From: a bacterium
Lineage (GTDB): Bacteria > JAMCPX01
NCBI GenBank assembly: GCA_021789095.1
Contig: JAJYJX010000018.1
Location: forward strand, 1 to 20,510
Length of the DNA stretch: 20,510 nucleotides
Reading direction: 5' to 3'
In this document: one piece after another, positions 15,567-20,510 of the stretch
Numbering within the stretch: the first letter of the stretch is position 1
Layout of the letters: each line of letters opens with the position of its first letter
The notes under the pieces: generated by a model
Databases searched by the model: none
Seen by the model: the letters and a program-made list of their open reading frames with translations, nothing else
What the model was told of the DNA's origin: nothing
Program-made: the position numbers and the translations under genes

Positions 15567-16064
15567 TCAAATGAACTTTTTGGGTTCAAGCCATCTTGTC
15601 ATGAGCAGTGCATCCTCTTTATTGTCAGAATAGTATTCCCTGCGAACGCCTGTTACCCTGAACCCGTGCTTTATGTAAAGCGTTAGTGCCTGAATGTTCG
15701 ACCTCCTGACTTCGAGATAGGCTTTTGCGGCACCCTTCCTGATCGAAGTTTCCATGGACGCCTCCAGAAGTCTTGTACCTATACCATACCGCCTGTATGA
15801 AGGCAAAACAGCGATATTCAGTATGTGCAGCTCGTCCATGAGCAGCAGGTTCAATATGAACCCGGCGATCCTCTGGTCTGTCTGGTTCACGGCAACAAAA
15901 TTAAATGACTTCGGGTTATCGAGGCTGCTCCTCAGCATGTTCCTTGTCCATGGATGTTCGTACGACAGATTTTCTACCTCCTGAAGGGCATTTAAATCGT
16001 CGGCAACAGCCTGCCTTATGCTTACGGAAATTATATTTTTAAAAATTATTTTTTCTATTACCAT
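15567..16064 (-). CDS. rimI: RimI-like GNAT N-acetyltransferase
   Basis: Acetyl-CoA dependent N-acetyltransferase; RimI acetylates the N-terminal alanine of ribosomal protein S18, and related proteins modify other N termini. The 165-residue product has SIRQAVADDLNALQEVENLS at the start, EHPWTRNML matching the RimI PW motif, LHILNIAVLPSYRRYGIGTRLL (the acetyl-CoA binding R/Q-x-x-G-x-G/A motif), and ALTLYIKHGFRVTGVRREYY near the end. The ATG at 16064 overlaps the last 7 bases of fabH and is preferred to a start 17 codons upstream lying inside fabH. It is the last gene of the rib-nusB-fabH run. The RimI subfamily is probable but not certain. Confidence 0.88.
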   Translation of the reverse strand: MVIEKIIFKNIISVSIRQAVADDLNALQEVENLSYEHPWTRNMLRSSLDNPKSFNFVAVNQTDQRIAGFILNLLLMDELHILNIAVLPSYRRYGIGTRLLEASMETSIRKGAAKAYLEVRRSNIQALTLYIKHGFRVTGVRREYYSDNKEDALLMTRWLEPKKFI

Positions 16065-17053
16065 CTGACCAATGCAGACGCCCATGTAAAACCGGCGCCG
16101 AATGCCGCTATGCATATAAGGGCACCGGGCTTTAATCTGCCGTCCTCAAGTGCATCATACAGGCAGAGTGGTATTGTAGCCGCTGTTGTATTGCCGTATT
16201 TCTGGATGTTATGAACCACCTTTTCCGGCGGTATTTCAAGCGCACTGCTTACGAATTCATTTATTCTCATATTAGCCTGATGCGGTACCAGGAGGTCCAG
16301 ATCCGACACCTTATACCCATTAGCATTAAGCGCTTCCATGATCGCTTCTGGCATGCGCGTAACAGCATGTTTAAACACGTTTTTCCCTGTCATTTTTGGA
16401 TAATGCCTGCCCTGATCAAGCGACTCATGTGTCATCCTCGGGTGATAAACACTTGCAGGTATCTCGACCCATAGATCTTTGGCATACTTGCCCTCTGAAT
16501 GAAGATGGGTCGAAAGTATGCCTCTTTTATCATCATCACTCTCTCCAATGACAACCGCACCTGCACCGTCTCCGAAAAGCACCGCAACGTCCCTGCCTCT
16601 GGTCGTGAAGTCCAGGCCTGTTGAGTGGACTTCCGCGCCTATGACGAGTACGTGTTTATACACGCCTGTTTTTATAAACTGATCAGCCACTGACATGCCG
16701 TATATAAACCCTGTACACTGGTTCCGTATGTCGAGCGCACCTATTGTATCGACACCCAGCATGTCCTGTACAAGCACACCCGAGCCTGGAAAATTGAAAT
16801 CAGGACTCAACGTTGCAAGGATGATAAAATCTATGTCCTGGTTCTTCAAACCGGCATTCTTTATGGCTTCTTCCGCCGCCCTAGCCCCCATAAGCGCAAC
16901 ACCCTCGCCTTCGGCTGCAAAACGCCTCTGTTCTATACCGGTACGCTGCCTTATCCATTCATCGGTGGTATCCATGAGTTTTTCAAGATCGAAGTTCGTT
17001 ACGACCTTCTCCGGCAAATATCTCCCCACACCAAGTATGCGCGACCTCTTCAT
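16058..17053 (-). CDS. fabH: 3-oxoacyl-ACP synthase III (FabH)
   Basis: Starts fatty acid synthesis by condensing acetyl-CoA (or a branched acyl-CoA) with malonyl-ACP. The 331-residue product contains the full Cys-His-Asn triad: Cys113 in DIRNQCTGFIYG, His258 in LVPHQANMRI and Asn288 in KYGNTTAATIPL. The entry motif TTDEWIRQRTGI (29-40) and the GDGAGAVVI loop are also present, so it should be active. AGGAGG lies 8 bases before the ATG at 17053, and an in-frame GTG at 17056 is possible. It sits in a riboflavin/nusB operon rather than beside plsX or fabD as is common, and overlaps rimI by 7 bases. Confidence 0.95.
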   Translation of the reverse strand: MKRSRILGVGRYLPEKVVTNFDLEKLMDTTDEWIRQRTGIEQRRFAAEGEGVALMGARAAEEAIKNAGLKNQDIDFIILATLSPDFNFPGSGVLVQDMLGVDTIGALDIRNQCTGFIYGMSVADQFIKTGVYKHVLVIGAEVHSTGLDFTTRGRDVAVLFGDGAGAVVIGESDDDKRGILSTHLHSEGKYAKDLWVEIPASVYHPRMTHESLDQGRHYPKMTGKNVFKHAVTRMPEAIMEALNANGYKVSDLDLLVPHQANMRINEFVSSALEIPPEKVVHNIQKYGNTTAATIPLCLYDALEDGRLKPGALICIAAFGAGFTWASALVRW

Positions 17054-17056
17054 CAC

Positions 17057-17611
17057 TCAATCCTCCTTTTCTATTATAGACAAAGATGCATCGGGTAAGG
17101 CACTGACTGCACCTTTAAATGAACTTACAATATCCATCTGGGATATATTGTCCCACATCAATCCTAATTTGTATTCATATTGAGCTGCGGATGTAAATTT
17201 CAAGATACTGTATGCGACACTCTCCAATAAACCGTGTATGTCTTCGTTTATCCCGTACAGCACAGGTATTGCATGCACAAAGCTGCGGATCGAGAGCTTG
17301 GAAAGAGTATTCATAAGATCCTCTGTCAGCAATGACATTTTTCTGGGGGTAAGAGTATGCTTCCTGCCCATACCGTATACGAGTACCTTTCTTTCCGGCA
17401 TGCATGATAATCTGAGATACAACAGCATCTTTGCCTTTTCTTTACTTACAAACCTTTTTCCTGCAATCATTCTGGACAGTTCCCCGCACAGCTCCCAGTC
17501 AATCATGCCAGCACAGCCGTGCAATGGCATCTTTTCTTCAAAAAGACAGAGGGCAACCGGCTGGGCATAAGATTTATCCAGAGAAGTGTCAAGATTTATA
17601 ACAAGGCTCAC
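17057..17611 (-). CDS. Stand-alone M17 leucyl aminopeptidase N-terminal domain protein
   Basis: The 184-residue product resembles only the N-terminal, macro-like regulatory domain of M17 leucyl aminopeptidases: AQPVALCLFEEKMPLHGCAG, then IDWELCGELSRMI, then KVLVYGMGRKHTL and a helix running to SFVHAIPVLYG. The catalytic C-terminal domain with its metal site (NTDAEGRL) is absent, so it should not be a peptidase. The GTG start overlaps the nusB stop by 4 bases (GTGA), and the stop ends immediately before fabH, so translation is coupled throughout. Function is unknown; a binding or regulatory role is a guess. Confidence 0.75.
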   Translation of the reverse strand: MSLVINLDTSLDKSYAQPVALCLFEEKMPLHGCAGMIDWELCGELSRMIAGKRFVSKEKAKMLLYLRLSCMPERKVLVYGMGRKHTLTPRKMSLLTEDLMNTLSKLSIRSFVHAIPVLYGINEDIHGLLESVAYSILKFTSAAQYEYKLGLMWDNISQMDIVSSFKGAVSALPDASLSIIEKED

Positions 17612-18006
17612 GGAGTCCTGCCGATCTCTTTTGCAGTTGCATCAAGTACTGCATTTATGAAAGTAAATGAGTCCTTTGTCCCATATTTTTTGGCTATCTC
17701 CACCGCCTCATTTATAACGACCTTCATGGGTGTATGTGTCTCATACACAAGCTCATATATGGCGAGCCTGAGGATGTTCCGGTCAATTGTGGCTATCCTT
17801 GAGAGTGTCCAGTTTTTCAGGTATTTCGATATATAGTGATCTATTATACCCAGTTTTGACACAACCGCCAGAACCTTGCTCAGTGTTACAGCATCCCATT
17901 TGTTCCTTACTGAAAACTGCCGTACAGACTCTTCTTTATAATCATCAAAAATGTCTACACTGTACAATGCTCTCAGGAGCGTTTCACGTTCTTCCCTCTT
18001 GCCCAT
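17608..18006 (-). CDS. nusB: Transcription antitermination factor NusB
   Basis: RNA-binding protein that, with NusE, NusA and NusG, assembles on boxA to prevent premature termination in rRNA operons. The 132-residue all-helical protein has RETLLRALYSVD near the start, RIATIDRNILRLAIYEL in the middle, and the diagnostic TPMKVVINEAVEIAKKYG followed by FINAVLDATAKE. It overlaps the end of ribH by 34 bases and the next gene by 4. Location right after ribH is a widespread bacterial arrangement. Confidence 0.95.
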   Translation of the reverse strand: MGKREERETLLRALYSVDIFDDYKEESVRQFSVRNKWDAVTLSKVLAVVSKLGIIDHYISKYLKNWTLSRIATIDRNILRLAIYELVYETHTPMKVVINEAVEIAKKYGTKDSFTFINAVLDATAKEIGRTP

Positions 18007-18482
18007 TGCCTGTTAATCTCTCTGTCCATTTCACTTCTAAGATTGGCGAGTTCAACTGCACTCATGGCAGCCTCGTACCCTTTGTTCCCCTGTTTTGTAC
18101 CTGCCCGCTCTATGGCTTCTTCTATGGTTTCCGTTGTCAGTATCCCAAAGACAATAGGGAATCCGAGCTCAAGGGATGAGCTTGCAATGCCCTTGGTCAC
18201 CTCCGCTGCAATGTACTCATAATGCGATGTCCCGCCTTTGATAATGGCGCTTAATGCAATCACTGCATCAAAACCTTTCTTTGCCATCTCCTTTGCGAAT
18301 ACCGGAACCTCAAAAGCACCCGGTACCTTTACCAATGTTACATCATCTTCCTTTACACCCAGTCTTTGCAGGGCATCCATGGCCCCGTCAACAAGCCTGT
18401 CTGTTATGAAATGATTAAACCTGCTGGTAACTATGCCTATTTTTAATCCTTCTCCTTTTAATTTACCCTCTATTACCTTCAT
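17973..18482 (-). CDS. ribH: 6,7-dimethyl-8-ribityllumazine synthase
   Basis: Condenses 5-amino-6-ribitylaminouracil with 3,4-dihydroxy-2-butanone 4-phosphate, the penultimate riboflavin step; usually assembles as pentamers or 60-mers. Motifs: IGIVTSRFNHFITDRLVDGA, VKVPGAFEVPV, the phosphate- and substrate-binding IKGGTSHYEYIA with the catalytic His, FGILTTETIEEAIERAG and the KGYEAAMSAVELANL helix. GGAGG precedes the ATG closely. At 169 residues it is slightly longer than usual; the extra basic tail ARGKNVKRS falls in the 34-base overlap with nusB. Confidence 0.96.
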   Translation of the reverse strand: MKVIEGKLKGEGLKIGIVTSRFNHFITDRLVDGAMDALQRLGVKEDDVTLVKVPGAFEVPVFAKEMAKKGFDAVIALSAIIKGGTSHYEYIAAEVTKGIASSSLELGFPIVFGILTTETIEEAIERAGTKQGNKGYEAAMSAVELANLRSEMDREINRQWARGKNVKRS

Positions 18483-18498
18483 CTTCCCTCCTTCATTT

Positions 18499-19704
18499 CT
18501 ATTTTATATGAAGAATATGTCCCATCTTTTCCTGTTTTGTTTTCAGATATTTCTTATTTATATCGTTGGGGGTTATCTCTATAGGGACCCTTTCAACAAC
18601 CTCAAGACCGTAGCCTGCAAGCGCATGAAGTTTTTTGGGATTGTTCGTCATAAGCCTCATCTTTTTTATGCCGATGTCAGCAAGGATCTGTGCACCTATG
18701 CCGTAATCCCTGAGATCGGCTGGAAGCCCCAGTGCATTATTTGCCTCAACGGTGTCGAGTCCCTGGTCCTGCAACGTATATGTTATTATCTTGTTCGCTA
18801 GGCCTATGCCCCTGCCTTCCTGCCTCAAATACAGAATAATACCCCTGCCTTCCTGCTCTATCATCTTCATAGCCGCATGGAGCTGATTGCCGCAGTCGCA
18901 TCTCATTGACCCGAATACGTCACCCGTAACACACTCGGAGTGAACTCTCACGAGGACAGGTTCGTCTTTGCTAACATTACCTTTTACCATTACAAGATGC
19001 TGGTTGGCATCGAGGTCGTTTTCATAAACCATGGCTTTAAAATTTCCGCCGTACCTGGTTTGAACGTCTGCTTCTGCTACCTTCCTCACAAGCCTTTCCT
19101 GCTTCATCCTGTACTGGATAATATCAGCTATGGTTACTATCCCTATGCCGTATTTCTTAGAGAATTCCTCAAGATCGGGCATCCTTGCCATTGTGCCGTC
19201 ATTGTTCATAATCTCACAGATAACCGCTGCGGGTTTTAGTCCTGCCAGTTTCGCCAGATCCACGGAACCTTCTGTCTGTCCTGCCCTTGCAAGGACACCG
19301 CCTTTCTTGTATCTCAGGGGAAAGATATGACCGGGTCTTACAAGGTCCCATGGCTTTGTGGCCTCGTCTATCGAGGCCTGTATTGTCTTTGCCCTGTCAT
19401 AGGCCGATATACCTGTTGAGATCCCTTCCCTTGCATCAATGGACACCGTAAAAGCTGTGCCGAATCTCGATGTATTCTCATTGACCATCAATGACAGCTG
19501 AAGCTCATTCAGCCTTTCTTCGGTGAGCGAGAGGCATATAAGCCCTCTCCCGTAAGTTGCCATGAAGTTTACAGCATCCGGTGTTACCTTTTCTGCTGCT
19601 ATTGCGAGATCACCTTCGTTTTCCCTGTTCTCGTCATCAACAAGGATTACCATCTTCCCATCTTTTATATCCTCTATTGCTTTTGCTATGCTTATGATCG
19701 GCAT
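18499..19704 (-). CDS. ribBA: Bifunctional DHBP synthase / GTP cyclohydrolase II
   Basis: Makes both riboflavin precursors: the N-terminal domain (about 1-200) forms 3,4-dihydroxy-2-butanone 4-phosphate from ribulose 5-phosphate, and the C-terminal domain opens GTP. RibB motifs: VILVDDENRENEGDLAIAAE, MATYGRGLICLSL, RPGHIFPLRYKKGGVLARAG. RibA motifs: VRVHSECVTGDVFGSMRCDCGNQL with the three zinc cysteines, ILYLRQEGRGIGLANKI, and RLMTNNPKKL. The 401-residue length is normal for the fusion, and both active sites look complete. The ATG overlaps the ribE stop (TAATG). The ribH start follows after 16 bases. Confidence 0.97.
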   Translation of the reverse strand: MPIISIAKAIEDIKDGKMVILVDDENRENEGDLAIAAEKVTPDAVNFMATYGRGLICLSLTEERLNELQLSLMVNENTSRFGTAFTVSIDAREGISTGISAYDRAKTIQASIDEATKPWDLVRPGHIFPLRYKKGGVLARAGQTEGSVDLAKLAGLKPAAVICEIMNNDGTMARMPDLEEFSKKYGIGIVTIADIIQYRMKQERLVRKVAEADVQTRYGGNFKAMVYENDLDANQHLVMVKGNVSKDEPVLVRVHSECVTGDVFGSMRCDCGNQLHAAMKMIEQEGRGIILYLRQEGRGIGLANKIITYTLQDQGLDTVEANNALGLPADLRDYGIGAQILADIGIKKMRLMTNNPKKLHALAGYGLEVVERVPIEITPNDINKKYLKTKQEKMGHILHIK

Positions 19705-20336
19705 TATGCGAAACCTCTCTGTTTTAAGAATTCTTCTGTAATAATACTGCCTTTGTTCTTATTCAACATGCTTTCAACATATTTTGCAATTATATCAAAC
19801 TCTATATTCACTGCATTCCCGGTTTTCTTTGTGTTAAGGTTGGTGCGCTCATACGTGTAAGGTATTATTGCCACTGTAAATAACCTGCCTTTAACATCAT
19901 AAGGCGTCACACTTATTCCGTCAATTGCTATAAAGCCCTTTTCTACAAGATAATGCGTGCTCTGAGATAATTCAAATGTAAACAGGTGATACTTGCCGGA
20001 TGCTTTTATATCCGTGATAACTGCGGTTGAATCTATATGTCCGTTCACTATATGACCATGCAGTCTGTCGGAAACCCGGCTGGGGAGCTCTATATTGACT
20101 ATATCGCCGCGGCCTGTCCGCAAAAAGTTGGTCTTCTGTATTGTCTCCGGAGATATGTCAAAGACGTATACATCGTGATTCATCGATGTAAGGGTAAGGC
20201 ATGCACCGTTAACAGAAACGCTGTCACCCGTATCCACGCCTGTCAGGGAATGTACCTTCAGTGTAATGGATGCGCCTGCATCCTTCTTATCAATGCGTTC
20301 AACAGCACCCGTGTATTGTATTAATCCGGTAAACAT
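19704..20336 (-). CDS. ribE: Riboflavin synthase alpha subunit
   Basis: Dismutates two molecules of dimethylribityllumazine to riboflavin; homotrimer with two lumazine-binding repeats per chain. The 210-residue product starts with the diagnostic MFTGLI. Repeat 1 includes DSVSVNGACLTLT, and repeat 2 starts around DRLHGHIVNGHID and includes KGFIAIDGISVT. The sequence has Asn and His where many homologues read GGHxxSGH, which is within family variation. It starts 3 bases after the end of the ribD reading frame and overlaps ribBA by one base at the other end, so it belongs to the rib operon. Confidence 0.96.
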   Translation of the reverse strand: MFTGLIQYTGAVERIDKKDAGASITLKVHSLTGVDTGDSVSVNGACLTLTSMNHDVYVFDISPETIQKTNFLRTGRGDIVNIELPSRVSDRLHGHIVNGHIDSTAVITDIKASGKYHLFTFELSQSTHYLVEKGFIAIDGISVTPYDVKGRLFTVAIIPYTYERTNLNTKKTGNAVNIEFDIIAKYVESMLNKNKGSIITEEFLKQRGFA

Positions 20337-20339
20337 GTC

Positions 20340-20510
20340 CTACCATTCCGGATAGCCTTCTATAAGGCAATCTCCGTTGTGCTTTGATATCGTAACTTCT
20401 TTCAGTCCAATAGCGTTTTTCATGGTTTTCCGTAAAACACCTTTAAAGGGATAAAGTCCGTCTTCTCCTATAATATTCGGTGCGATAAAAATATGCAACT
20501 AATCCACTTG
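20340..20510 (-). CDS. ribD: 3' end of ribD (pyrimidine deaminase/reductase) with in-frame TAG
   Basis: Read on the minus strand from the window edge, the frame gives Q-V-D, then TAG (20499-20501), then LHIFIAPNIIGEDGLYPFKG and a further 33 residues to a TAG at 20340-20342. LHIFIAPNIIG is the conserved C-terminal strand of the RibD reductase domain, where homologues read V-D-[EKR]-L; the TAG replaces that charged residue. The fragment sits exactly where ribD is expected, 3 bases before ribE. With the TAG read as a stop, the protein would lose about 53 residues of the reductase domain. A single-base change from AAG (Lys) or GAG (Glu), a sequencing error, or suppression could explain it. The rest of the gene is outside the window. 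Confidence 0.75.

Noticed and set aside
15344-15574. Plus-strand ORF of 76 codons in the rimI-pyrK gap
   Set aside because: It runs through the palindromic repeat, and its translation is repeat-derived with no ribosome binding site or family resemblance.

Overview
The window looks like a chromosomal segment of an uncultured Gram-negative bacterium of moderate GC content, most likely of the Desulfobacterota (deltaproteobacterial) type. This is inferred from gene content and order: a rib-nusB operon, archaeal-type ApgM, EmrAB-TolC efflux, an outer-membrane lipoprotein-sorting protein, sigma-54 promoters, and a dispersed palindromic repeat of the GTCATTCC...GGAATGAC type. No rRNA, tRNA, CRISPR array, transposase or phage gene was seen. 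Coding density is high, and no gap without a gene exceeds 260 bases.

Layout, plus strand. Positions 1-4006 hold a tripartite drug-efflux operon: the 3' end of an upstream gene (possibly a TetR-type regulator), a TolC-like channel, an EmrA-like adaptor and an EmrB-like DHA2 pump. At 4103-4837 is a LolA-like protein behind its own sigma-70-like promoter. At 5092-9181 are a small outer-membrane barrel-like protein, an APC amino-acid permease, a PP2C phosphatase and a Hanks-type Ser/Thr kinase in a row, followed at 9357-9695 by a P-II nitrogen regulator.

Layout, minus strand. At 20510-15567 a tightly packed operon runs ribD (3' end only) - ribE - ribBA - ribH - nusB - stand-alone M17 N-terminal domain - fabH - rimI. 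After a palindromic repeat come a pyrK-like gene and an M20 amidohydrolase. After a 186-bp segment bounded by 14-bp terminal inverted repeats come a GT4 glycosyltransferase, a polysaccharide deacetylase and apgM, which converges on the P-II gene.

The main discovery candidate is at 4954-9695. Both the barrel/permease/phosphatase/kinase cluster and the P-II gene are preceded by -24/-12 (sigma-54) promoters with exact GG-N10-GC spacing. Both promoters have, further upstream, the same 20-bp palindromic operator (17 of 20 positions identical). This argues that a single sigma-54 activator co-regulates an amino-acid uptake system, a kinase/phosphatase pair and P-II: a possible nitrogen-responsive transport module under Ser/Thr phosphorylation control. 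The second notable point is an in-frame TAG inside the conserved C-terminal part of ribD at the window edge.
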